From Parvularcula sp039822105 (lineage in GTDB: Bacteria > Pseudomonadota > Alphaproteobacteria > Caulobacterales > Parvularculaceae): a stretch of DNA of 64,000 nt. Numbering within the stretch: position 1 is the first letter of the stretch; the number at the start of each line of letters is the position of its first letter. Positions 50,386-57,814 of the stretch are shown here, one piece after another. The notes under the pieces were generated by a model. The model had not been told where the DNA came from and did no database searches. It was given only the letters and a program-made list of their open reading frames with translations. The translations under genes and the position numbers were made by a program. The stretch spans positions 1-64,000 of the forward strand of contig JBCBMW010000004.1 in the NCBI GenBank assembly GCA_039822105.1, written 5' to 3'.

Positions 50386-50421
50386 GAAAAAAGCCCGTGC
50401 CAACGGGGGTTGGCGCGGGCT
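50386..50421 (-). terminator. Hairpin with U-run between rpsO and pnp (terminator or attenuator)
   Basis: Near-perfect 13-base-pair stem 50392-50404/50409-50421 with a GGGG loop (one G-T pair). On the minus strand it is followed by TTTTTT. It lies 22 bases after the rpsO stop and upstream of pnp, so it ends or attenuates the rpsO transcript, as the rpsO terminator does in E. coli. Confidence 0.85.
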
Positions 50422-50442
50422 GACTTGTCGTTTCGGCTTGGC

Positions 50443-50712
50443 TTAGCGGCGCAGGCCGAGGCGGCTGATGAGGCTTTGATAGCGCTCTTCATCCTTGCGC
50501 TTGACGTAGTCGAGCAGGTTCCGGCGCTGCGACACCATTTTCAGAAGGCCGCGGCGCGAGTGGTTGTCTTTTTTGTGCTCTTTGAAGTGGTCGGTCAGGT
50601 TGTTGATCCGCTCGGTGAGGATCGCGACCTGGACTTCTGGGCTACCTGTGTCGCCGCTTTTCGTTGCGTACTCGGTCATCAGCGCGGACTTGCGCTCTGG
50701 GCTAATCGACAT
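50443..50712 (-). CDS. rpsO: 30S ribosomal protein S15
   Basis: An 89-residue ribosomal protein, the family size. It shows TGSPEVQVAILTERINNLTDHFKEHKKDNHSRRGLL and the C-terminal YVKRKDEERYQSLISRLGLRR. Binds 16S rRNA helices 20-22. Upstream of pnp on the same strand, the conserved order. Confidence 0.98.
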   Translation of the reverse strand: MSISPERKSALMTEYATKSGDTGSPEVQVAILTERINNLTDHFKEHKKDNHSRRGLLKMVSQRRNLLDYVKRKDEERYQSLISRLGLRR

Positions 50713-50817
50713 CGATGTCTCCGTGCGCCGAAAAAGAAAAGGTTGCCGGGGCGCCGTCCAGCAGAGCGCGGCCCTTAAACAAAGAAGACGCGGCGTTCAA
50801 GCGGTCATTCGCGACGT

Positions 50818-50843
50818 AAAAAAGGCGGCCGAAGCCGCCTTTT
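50818..50843 (-). terminator. Intrinsic terminator of the TonB-dependent receptor gene
   Basis: Stem 50824-50829/50834-50839 (GGCGGC with GCCGCC), CGAA loop, A-run left and T-run right. On the minus strand it ends TTTTTT, 28 bases after the receptor stop. Confidence 0.88.
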
Positions 50844-50870
50844 CCCGGATCTTATGCGATCCTTTCCTCC

Positions 50871-53207
50871 CTAGAAGACGAATGTGGCTTCGATGCCGAT
50901 GCGCCGACCGCGTTTGAGCGGTGAGAAGGTGCCGAACTCAGGACTGGTGAACGGCGCGTCATTGAGATCAGAAAGTGGTCCGGCAAGACCGCCATCGCCA
51001 TCGTCTGACGCCGCTGGTGTCGTGCCCCCAAATGGCAGAGGCGTATCTCCACCTGCCTGCACTTCATCGAGCATGTTTTCACCGTAAAGCGAAACGGTGA
51101 GCCCCTCGACCGGTGTCTGCCAACTGACGTCAAAGTCGAGCATGTCGGCGGCTTGGATGAAGCCGAAATTGGTATCCGTATACGCAATTTCGTCACGATG
51201 TTGGAACGAGAGCCGTCCGGTGAGGAAGCCAGCGTTGCCTAGGTCTGCCTCTTGGATGATCGAGAAGCCGTAGGTGTTTTCCGGTACCCGCGGAATCGCA
51301 AGTGCTTCGTCTGCGCCGTCGACGACCGCGTCTCCCGAGATGTCGAACCGAACTTCGTCGTACTCGGCATCAATGTAGCCATAGTTGGCAAGCAGCAGGG
51401 TCGAGTCCGTGAGACGATAGCGGGCTTCAAATTCTAGGCCAAAAATGGTGGCGTCCGCCGTGTTCGCAATGAGCTGAGAAACAGCTGCATCAGGGTCCGC
51501 GAGATTCACCTCACGCTGCATGTCTTCGATATTGGTGTAGAACACCGCACCGTTGAATTGCGCGCGACCATCACTGCTCTGAAGTTTTGTGCCGATCTCG
51601 AAGGAGTCGACTTGTTCTTCGTCTGTCGCGATATCGCCGCCTTGGCTTGCAAGTTGGTTCTCAAAGGCGGTGACGTCAGTGATGCGGAAATTGTAGCCAC
51701 CGGAGCGATAACCCCGTGTCCAGCTGGCATAATAAGTACGACGGTCATTCGGCACCCATTGCAGACCGACTTTCGGGCTCAGGTTTTCCCACTCGTCATC
51801 GTCGACGAAGCCATTGTCGTTCCCGGTAAAGGGGTTGGTGCCAGTGAACGGGCAACTGCCTTCCACAACGTTACACTCAGGGCGCACCTCAACATAGGCC
51901 ACTGAGGCTTCCTTTTCTTCCCGGCCCCAGCGCAAGCCGCCAGTAAGGATAAGTGTGTCCGTGAGAGAGTAGTCCAGCTGACCGAACAATCCGTAGACAG
52001 TTTGTTCCTGAATGCCGCCACCCGTGAGCGTAATCGATGTAGAACCAGGAATGTTGCGGTTCTCGTTCACCGCAAGATCTGATTCAAAGTAGAAGAACCC
52101 ACCTTTGACATCCGCACGACCAAAAGTGCCAGCGTAGCGGATCTCATTGGAAATCTGGTCCTGCTCACTCTGCGAGTCGGAGTGGAACAGGAAGATGGGC
52201 AGCGCGTCGATGTCGCCAAGCGTGTCTTGCTCAAAGTCTCGATAGCCGAAGATGTTGGTAATCGTACCAAAATTGAGGTCCCAGTCGGTCCGGAACGAGA
52301 TCGTCGTAGCCTCGACCTGCAGGTCACCTTCCTCGTCGATAGCGAGGTCGAAACTATCCCGTTCAAAGGTACCCCGGTTCTGGGCACTTGGTCCGTCACC
52401 AGAGTTGTCGAAATACTCGCCTTTCAGCAAGAACGTTAGGTTGTCCGTAGGCATATATTCCAGTGCGCCGCGAAGGATGTAGGTCTGCGCTTCGCCGTGG
52501 TTCTCACCATTGAACTGGTTCTCAAAATAACCGTTGTCGACGTTATAATAGGCGCCCAGCTTGCCGTTGAGCTTCCCGGGCACGATCGGGCCTGAAACGG
52601 TACCCATGACAAAGGTGTTCAGTCCGCCGCGATCATCGCCAACGGGTGTTTCCGTGGCCACACGCACCTTGGCTTCGAACTCGTCGGTTGGGTTGCCGGT
52701 GTTCAAAAGGACCGCGCCGCCCGTTGTGTTCCGCCCAAAGAGAATGCCCTGCGGACCGCGCAGCAGTTCCACGCTATCAACGTCGAACGTGTCAAACACC
52801 ACGCCAGAATTGATGCCGAGATAAACGCCATCGACGAACACACCAACAGCTGGATCAACTGAGCCGATGGACGAGTTCACGCCCAAGCCGCGGATCGAGA
52901 AGTTCGCCTGACCGCGCGCCGTGCCGATGTCGTCGAGCGACACGTTCGGTGCCGCAAAGCTCAAGTCCTCGAGCGTCCGGACGTTCAGCGCATCGAGCGA
53001 TGCTTCGTTGTAGGCCGAGACCGAAAGCGGGACGTCTTGCACGTCCTCCGGGTCTTGGCTTTTGGTAGCCGTCACTGTGATCACGTCGGTGAGGGCATCG
53101 ATGGATCCGCGGCGCGCTTCATCCTGCGCAGCAGCGGTGGTCATCGCGGCAAGGGCGGGCAGCGAGGCCCCAATAAGAAGTCGGGTCAGACTCTTTGTCG
53201 GCATCAA
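50871..53207 (-). CDS. TonB-dependent outer-membrane receptor
   Basis: A 778-residue barrel receptor. Signal peptide (LPALAAMTTAAAQ), TonB box DVITVTATK near residue 42, plug domain (about 55-170, FSIRGLGVNSSIGSVDPAVGVF and LLRGPQGILFGRNTTGGAV), and a 22-strand barrel ending RRIGIEATFVF. The sphingomonad-type plug suggests uptake of a siderophore, vitamin or carbohydrate; the substrate cannot be read. The start is ATG 53207 or the adjacent ATG 53204. Stands alone, with a 409-base upstream region. Confidence 0.92.
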   Translation of the reverse strand: MMPTKSLTRLLIGASLPALAAMTTAAAQDEARRGSIDALTDVITVTATKSQDPEDVQDVPLSVSAYNEASLDALNVRTLEDLSFAAPNVSLDDIGTARGQANFSIRGLGVNSSIGSVDPAVGVFVDGVYLGINSGVVFDTFDVDSVELLRGPQGILFGRNTTGGAVLLNTGNPTDEFEAKVRVATETPVGDDRGGLNTFVMGTVSGPIVPGKLNGKLGAYYNVDNGYFENQFNGENHGEAQTYILRGALEYMPTDNLTFLLKGEYFDNSGDGPSAQNRGTFERDSFDLAIDEEGDLQVEATTISFRTDWDLNFGTITNIFGYRDFEQDTLGDIDALPIFLFHSDSQSEQDQISNEIRYAGTFGRADVKGGFFYFESDLAVNENRNIPGSTSITLTGGGIQEQTVYGLFGQLDYSLTDTLILTGGLRWGREEKEASVAYVEVRPECNVVEGSCPFTGTNPFTGNDNGFVDDDEWENLSPKVGLQWVPNDRRTYYASWTRGYRSGGYNFRITDVTAFENQLASQGGDIATDEEQVDSFEIGTKLQSSDGRAQFNGAVFYTNIEDMQREVNLADPDAAVSQLIANTADATIFGLEFEARYRLTDSTLLLANYGYIDAEYDEVRFDISGDAVVDGADEALAIPRVPENTYGFSIIQEADLGNAGFLTGRLSFQHRDEIAYTDTNFGFIQAADMLDFDVSWQTPVEGLTVSLYGENMLDEVQAGGDTPLPFGGTTPAASDDGDGGLAGPLSDLNDAPFTSPEFGTFSPLKRGRRIGIEATFVF

Positions 53208-53616
53208 ACGTTTCCTCTCGATAATTATTATTTTGAGCTAACCCTCTCGGCCAGCTTGGCGACCCTGCAAAGGGTCAAACCCTGTCAAGACCACGGCTTT
53301 GAGACATTTAGCGAATTCCTGTGTCGCCAGAGCAACATCATCATTGTGCGGTGCAATAGTGATATTGCACCGCACACATCATGTTTTGCATGTCAGGTGC
53401 CAATGGTTGGTCAGGGCAGAGCTGCATTCCTAAGGAGTTTTGTCTGATCGCTGGTCAACAAGAGTTGACTCCACCCATCAGTACTCGGCGAAATGTTGCA
53501 TGGGCTTGGCGGCTTATTCGACGCTTTGCTGCAGCGCACAGAGAACTCGCGGGAGGGCTGCATTCGGCAAGGTTTACTTAACGGTTCGGCAACCTATGCG
53601 AGCATAGAACGCGAGC
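53208..53616. other. Long intergenic region between the TonB receptor and motA
   Basis: 409 bases between divergent genes with no convincing gene on either strand. Short frames here (for example 53381-53581 on the plus strand) have no Shine-Dalgarno and no family likeness. The one clear structure is a 14-bp-armed dyad at 53345-53376. The region must contain promoters for the receptor (minus) and motA (plus), but I found no convincing sigma-54 or sigma-28 box. Confidence 0.7.
53345..53376. repeat. Large perfect inverted repeat, likely operator or transcript hairpin
   Basis: Perfect 13-base arms, 53345-53357 and 53364-53376 (TGTGCGGTGCAAT and its complement). An added A-T pair gives 14 arms around GTGA. 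It is not followed by a T-run on either strand, so it is not a terminator. It lies 138 bases upstream of the TonB receptor start. Confidence 0.75.
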
Positions 53617-54483
53617 ATGGTTGCGCTTCTCGGTGTCCTTCTGACGATGATCATGGTCTTCGGCGGCTACACGCTCGCCGGGGGTAAGATTGAAATCATC
53701 ATGCATGCGCTGCCGTTTGAGATGATGATGATCGGCGGCGCAGCGATGGGCGCCTTCATCTCCGGCAACGACATGGCTGTGATCAAACACACCGGCGCCG
53801 ACCTTGGTGCGATGATCAAGGGGCCGAAGTTCAACAAGTCGGACTACCAAGACCTTCTCTGCCTCCTCCACACACTGCTCGATCTTGGTGCGAAAGATCC
53901 CACCGAGCTTGAGCGCGCCATCGAGGCGCCGCAGGAATCGCAGATTTTTCAGGCTTACCCAAAACTGCTTGGTGATAAGTACACGGTGGAAATCATCTGC
54001 GACACGCTGCGTTCGATGATCATGAACTTCGACAATGCGTTCCAGGTCGAAGAGATGCTGGAAAAGCAGTTGATGCAGATGAAGGAAGACAGTCTTCACG
54101 GAGCCCATGCGTTGGGCAAGGTGGCGGACGCACTTCCGGCGCTCGGTATCGTTGCGGCCGTGCTTGGCGTGATCAAGACGATGGCATCGATCGACAAGCC
54201 ACCAGAGATCCTTGGACAGATGATTGGTTCTGCGCTCGTCGGAACGTTCCTGGGCGTTTTTCTCGCCTACGGTATCGTTGGCCCCTTTGCGGAGCGCGTG
54301 CGGCAAGTTCGTGAAGAGGAACAAGCCTTCTACGGTCTCATCCGCGAGGTTCTCGTCCACTGGCTGCACGCCCATCCAGCCGTCATGTGCATTGAGGTCG
54401 GCCGGCGCAACGCGCCAGGTAAAGTGCGGCCGAGCTTCCTTGAGATGGACGAGGCGATCCGTAGCATGAAGAAAGCAGCGTAG
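53617..54483 (+). CDS. motA: Flagellar motor stator protein MotA
   Basis: Proton-conducting stator subunit, 288 residues, four membrane helices. Two at the N-terminus (VALLGVLLTMIMVFGGYTL, FEMMMIGGAAMGAFISG) and two near 170-260 (GIVAAVLGVIKTMASIDKPP, GTFLGVFLAYGIVGPF). The charged cytoplasmic loop is in between. MotB is not in the window. It precedes flgF by 3 bases and probably begins this flagellar operon. Confidence 0.96.
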   Translation: MVALLGVLLTMIMVFGGYTLAGGKIEIIMHALPFEMMMIGGAAMGAFISGNDMAVIKHTGADLGAMIKGPKFNKSDYQDLLCLLHTLLDLGAKDPTELERAIEAPQESQIFQAYPKLLGDKYTVEIICDTLRSMIMNFDNAFQVEEMLEKQLMQMKEDSLHGAHALGKVADALPALGIVAAVLGVIKTMASIDKPPEILGQMIGSALVGTFLGVFLAYGIVGPFAERVRQVREEEQAFYGLIREVLVHWLHAHPAVMCIEVGRRNAPGKVRPSFLEMDEAIRSMKKAA

Positions 54484-54486
54484 CGT

Positions 54487-55203
54487 ATGAGTGACGCAAT
54501 CACCGTCAGCCTCAGCCGGCAAACAGGATTGCTGCGCGAGCTCTCCGTCATCGCCAACAATATGGCGAACGCTAACACCGAAGGCTACCGGGCAGAAGCC
54601 GCGCTGTTCTCAGAGTTCGTCAGCACACGTGCGGATGAGCCATCCGTTTCCATGGGCGCTCTCCGGGCGCATTTTCCCGTTCTTGATCAAGGCGCTCTCA
54701 TTGAGACGGGCGCGCTCTTTGACCTCGCGATTGACGGTGAGGGCTGGTTTGCCGTCAACCGCGGGGGTGAGGTGCTCCTGACGCGTGCTGGACGGTTTCA
54801 GCTCGATGCCGATGCTCAGCTTGTGACGCCCGATGGTGACCCGGTCCTCGACGAGGCGGGCTCGGCCGTGCAGTTGCCGCCGAACGCCATCAACATCGCT
54901 GTTGGGTCGGACGGGACGATCACGGCCGATGGGCTTGGTGTCGCGCAAATCGGTGTGCTGATGGCTGAACCGGAAGGCCTGTCGCGGGTCAGCGACAACC
55001 TCTGGCGCAACAACGGTCCCATCACCTTCGCGGACACAGCCCGCATTCGCCAAGGCTTTCTTGAAGGCTCGAATGTGAGTCCGGTGGAAGAGATGGCGCG
55101 GCTGATCGAAGTCCAGCGGATGTACGAGGCCGGGGCCAATCTCGGTGAGAACGAACATGACCGCATCCTGTCGCTGATCGAGGCGCTGGGTGCACGCAGA
55201 TAA
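54487..55203 (+). CDS. flgF: Flagellar proximal rod protein FlgF
   Basis: A 238-residue rod protein. N-terminal flagellar rod signature (LSVIANNMANANTEGYRAEAAL), internal LAIDGEGWFAVNRGGEVLLTRAGRFQLDADAQLVTPDGDPVL, and the C-terminal VSPVEEMARLIEVQRMYEAGANL that assembles the rod. Between motA and flgG; spaced 12 bases to flgG. Confidence 0.95.
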   Translation: MSDAITVSLSRQTGLLRELSVIANNMANANTEGYRAEAALFSEFVSTRADEPSVSMGALRAHFPVLDQGALIETGALFDLAIDGEGWFAVNRGGEVLLTRAGRFQLDADAQLVTPDGDPVLDEAGSAVQLPPNAINIAVGSDGTITADGLGVAQIGVLMAEPEGLSRVSDNLWRNNGPITFADTARIRQGFLEGSNVSPVEEMARLIEVQRMYEAGANLGENEHDRILSLIEALGARR

Positions 55204-55215
55204 CGGAGAGAACTG

Positions 55216-56001
55216 ATGACAGCGTTGAGAATTGCCGCCACCGGGATGGAGGCGCAGCAGACGCGGGTTGCCACCATCGCCAACAACATCGCGAATATGT
55301 CGACCACGGCCTATTCGGCGCGGCGTGCCTCCTTCGCCGATTTGATGTACCGCCAAGAGGTGACGCCCGGTGTCTTGTCATCAAGGACAGGGACTATCGT
55401 TCCTGGCGGGATCCAGCTTGGTATCGGTGTACGGACGGCTGCAGTAACTGCGAACCCGGTGCAGGGCGCTTTGACCAACACCCAGGGCGATCTTGATATC
55501 GCGATCGAAGGCCGCGGCTTTTTTGATGTTGAGCTTCCCTCTGGCGAGATCGCCTATACGCGGGACGGCCGGTTCTCCCTCGACCCCAACGGTGTCATCG
55601 TGACGGCCGAAGGGTTCCCGGTTTCAGGCGGTATCACCGTGCCGCCAATCGCGCGCTCGGTGCGCATCTCGAACGATGGGCAAGCCTTTGCCATTTTCGA
55701 CGACGGGACTCCTCCGCAGCAGATCGGCATTTTTCAGGTCACGACGTTCACGAACGAACAGGGCCTCGAGGCCTTGGGCGGTAACCTGTTCCGCGAGACC
55801 GAGGCGTCTGGCGTGCCGCTTGGCGGTTTTGCTGGTATCGATGGCGCGGGCTTTCTTCGCCAGGGGTACTTGGAAGAATCCACCGTGGACGTGGTTGCTG
55901 AGATCGCAGACTTGATCGAAGCCCAACGCGGTTATGAGCTCAACTCGCGTGTCATGACGGCTGCGGATGAAATGCTGTCCGCCACAACACGGATCCGGTG
56001 A
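55216..56001 (+). CDS. flgG: Flagellar distal rod protein FlgG
   Basis: A 261-residue rod protein. N-terminal MTALRIAATGMEAQQTRVATIANNIANMSTTAY and C-terminal VDVVAEIADLIEAQRGYELNSRVMTAADEMLSATTRIR are the family hallmarks (shown here in part). It forms most of the rod outside the inner membrane. GGAGAG upstream; its stop shares the A with flgA's ATG. Confidence 0.96.
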   Translation: MTALRIAATGMEAQQTRVATIANNIANMSTTAYSARRASFADLMYRQEVTPGVLSSRTGTIVPGGIQLGIGVRTAAVTANPVQGALTNTQGDLDIAIEGRGFFDVELPSGEIAYTRDGRFSLDPNGVIVTAEGFPVSGGITVPPIARSVRISNDGQAFAIFDDGTPPQQIGIFQVTTFTNEQGLEALGGNLFRETEASGVPLGGFAGIDGAGFLRQGYLEESTVDVVAEIADLIEAQRGYELNSRVMTAADEMLSATTRIR

Positions 56002-56399
56002 TGAGGGTCTGGCTCATCCTTCTCGTGCTCGGCATGCCGGGCGCCGCGTCAGCTGAAGTGCTGGCGACCCGGCCGCTTGCTCGAGGGCATGTTCTGACGG
56101 AGATCGACCTCGATGCGACGTCCCCGGAAGAGCTGCGGACGTTTGTCGGTATGGCCGTGCGCCGTCCTATCTTTGAGGGCCGTGCCATTCGTCCTTACGA
56201 CGTGACGTTGCCAGTGGCGGTGAGCCGCCAAGACACTGTCGTTGTGCACTTTCGGCGCGGCGCGTTGAGCCTTGAGATGACAGGTCGCGCGTTGAGCGAG
56301 GGGTCCGTCGGTGAGCGGATCGATATCTCCCTTCCGGGTCGCCGGAACCCTATAGGTGCGGTGGTGACAGGCCCAGGCCAGGTGGAGGTTGGCGCATGA
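56001..56399 (+). CDS. flgA: Flagellar P-ring assembly chaperone FlgA (short form)
   Basis: A 132-residue periplasmic chaperone with a signal peptide (MRVWLILLVLGMPGAASA) and a SAF domain (RPLARGHVLTEIDLD, MAVRRPIFEGRAIRPYDV). It should help polymerise FlgI in the P ring; flgI is absent from this window. It is the short alphaproteobacterial form (E. coli FlgA is about 219 residues). A GTG at 55998 is an alternate start. Stop overlaps flgH by 4 bases. Confidence 0.88.
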   Translation: MRVWLILLVLGMPGAASAEVLATRPLARGHVLTEIDLDATSPEELRTFVGMAVRRPIFEGRAIRPYDVTLPVAVSRQDTVVVHFRRGALSLEMTGRALSEGSVGERIDISLPGRRNPIGAVVTGPGQVEVGA

Positions 56400-57082
56400 T
56401 CAAACGTCTGACCATGACGAGCGCTCTGGGCCTTATGACAGCTTGTGCCTCATCAACGATTGAGGCCGAGGACATCGTCGTCGCGCCCCGTCAGCAAGCA
56501 GAGGAATTTGTTCCGGCGTCGATGTCGGCCTCGCTCTGGAACCGTGATCCTCAATCCCTTTTCGGCAACCGCCGTGCGCGAGAGGTGGGTGACCTCCTTA
56601 CCGTTGTGGTGCAGATCGACGACAGGGCTGATATCATCAATGACAGCCAGCTCAACCGGATATCGGAGCGTACTTTCGATATGCCCGCCGGGTTCGGTTT
56701 GCCGCAATGGGCCTCCAACTCGCTGCCGTTTGACGCCACGCTCAACCCTGGTCTCGACCTGACAAGCGAGGAGAGGATCAGGGGGCAGGGGAACCTTCGG
56801 CGTGCGGACGAGATCACGCTGCGCCTTGCTGCGCGGATTATCGACGAGCTGCCATCGGGTGATCTCGTTATCGAAGGCAACCAGTCCGTACTCGTCGGGG
56901 CGGACAAGCGACGGCTGCATGTCTCAGGGATCGTTCGTCCTGAGGACATCTCAAGACAGAATATGGTGATGCATGACCGGATCGCGGAGGCTGACATTCG
57001 CTATGTCACCGGCGGTCCGATCAGTTCAACCGGGCGAAGAGGATTTGGGAATAGGTTCCTCGACGTCGTTCTTCCGTTCTAG
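56396..57082 (+). CDS. flgH: Flagellar L-ring lipoprotein FlgH
   Basis: A 228-residue outer-membrane lipoprotein forming the L ring. Lipobox LMTACA (Cys about residue 17). Conserved SLFGNRRAREVGDLLTVVV, GLPQWAS, LVIEGNQSVLVGADKRRLHVSGIVRPEDI and RYVTGGPISS(T)GRRGFGNRFLDVVLPF. Overlaps flgA by 4 bases. Confidence 0.95.
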   Translation: MIKRLTMTSALGLMTACASSTIEAEDIVVAPRQQAEEFVPASMSASLWNRDPQSLFGNRRAREVGDLLTVVVQIDDRADIINDSQLNRISERTFDMPAGFGLPQWASNSLPFDATLNPGLDLTSEERIRGQGNLRRADEITLRLAARIIDELPSGDLVIEGNQSVLVGADKRRLHVSGIVRPEDISRQNMVMHDRIAEADIRYVTGGPISSTGRRGFGNRFLDVVLPF

Positions 57083-57110
57083 GAGGGAACGGGCTTAACT
57101 GGAGGTATGG

Positions 57111-57542
57111 GTGGTGAAAGTTCAGACATGGAAAAGCGTGCTTGGCGCGCTTTGCTTAAGCATGGCCTTCGCGCCGGAAGCGGCGCTGGCTGGCGGCAAA
57201 TCTAAGCAAGAGGCCAAGACGACGGTCCTCCAATTCAAGCGGCCTTTTGTCGTGCCTGTGGGTAATGACTTGCGGACGCAAGGCATGGTCGTTGTGTCGT
57301 TCAACATTGAATTTGATAGCAAAATCGCCAATGAAGCACTTGAACGGGAAGAGATCATCCGTGACCGGATTCTCATGGCGCTGATGGGCCTCTCCTACGA
57401 AGGCGCATTTGATGAGGGGATCGCCGACCCCGCTGTTGCGACCATGATCAAGGAGAAGATCCAGATCGTTCTCGATAAGCTCTACCCGGACGGTGTTGAG
57501 CAGATCTTGATTCAGGATCTCGTCAGCCGGCGCGTGACTTAA
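57111..57542 (+). CDS. FliL-like secreted flagellar protein (no membrane anchor)
   Basis: A 143-residue protein with a signal peptide (LGALCLSMAFAPEAALA) instead of FliL's N-terminal transmembrane helix. The rest fits the FliL C-terminal domain: KRPFVVPVGNDLRTQGMVVVSFNIEFDS, REEIIRDRILMALMGLSYE and YPDGVEQILIQDLVSRRV at the end, in place of the vYFteFvvQ finish. Typical FliL regulates stator output at the inner membrane; a soluble form would sit in the periplasm. GTG 57111 with GGAGG 5 bases ahead. Convergent with flgD, sharing TTAA. Confidence 0.6.
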   Translation: MVKVQTWKSVLGALCLSMAFAPEAALAGGKSKQEAKTTVLQFKRPFVVPVGNDLRTQGMVVVSFNIEFDSKIANEALEREEIIRDRILMALMGLSYEGAFDEGIADPAVATMIKEKIQIVLDKLYPDGVEQILIQDLVSRRVT

Positions 57543-57808
57543 ACCGCCTCTGGGTCTGTCCGCAGGATATTGATGATCTCTTCGAGGTTGCTGTTGGTCT
57601 CGATCTGTTGCTCAAGAGCATTGATCGTCGCCAGCTGTTCAACGAACTGATTGGCGTCGAGTGGTTCCAACGGGTCCTGGTTTTCGATCTGCGCCGTGAG
57701 AAGCAACAGGAAATCGCTCATCTCATCGGATTGCTCTGTTTGCGTGCCGACGTTTTCGGTGGCGGCGCCTGTCGTGCTGCTGCTGGTAACGTTTGAGACT
57801 TCCATCAT
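57539..57808 (-). CDS. flgD: Minimal FlgD-like hook-capping protein (N-terminal domain only)
   Basis: An 89-residue protein. DFLLLLTAQIENQDPLEPLDANQFVEQLATINALEQQIETN is the FlgD signature that anchors the cap at the growing hook (shown in part). The usual C-terminal FlgD domains (about 130 residues, FN3/tudor-like) are missing, and the frame ends in a clean stop. It precedes nothing else and follows fliK by 6 bases on the same strand. Either a reduced FlgD or a gene cut by rearrangement; no pieces of the missing part are seen nearby. Confidence 0.8.
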   Translation of the reverse strand: MMEVSNVTSSSTTGAATENVGTQTEQSDEMSDFLLLLTAQIENQDPLEPLDANQFVEQLATINALEQQIETNSNLEEIINILRTDPEAV

Positions 57809-57814
57809 GCGCTC

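Noticed and set aside
49706..50446. Plus-strand frame of 246 residues opposite pnp
   Set aside because: Shadow of pnp; it also crosses the terminator-like hairpin before rpsO.
53208..53616. Sigma-54 promoter for the flagellar operon (TGGC...TTGC spacing)
   Set aside because: The closest matches have the wrong spacing between GG and GC; not supportable.
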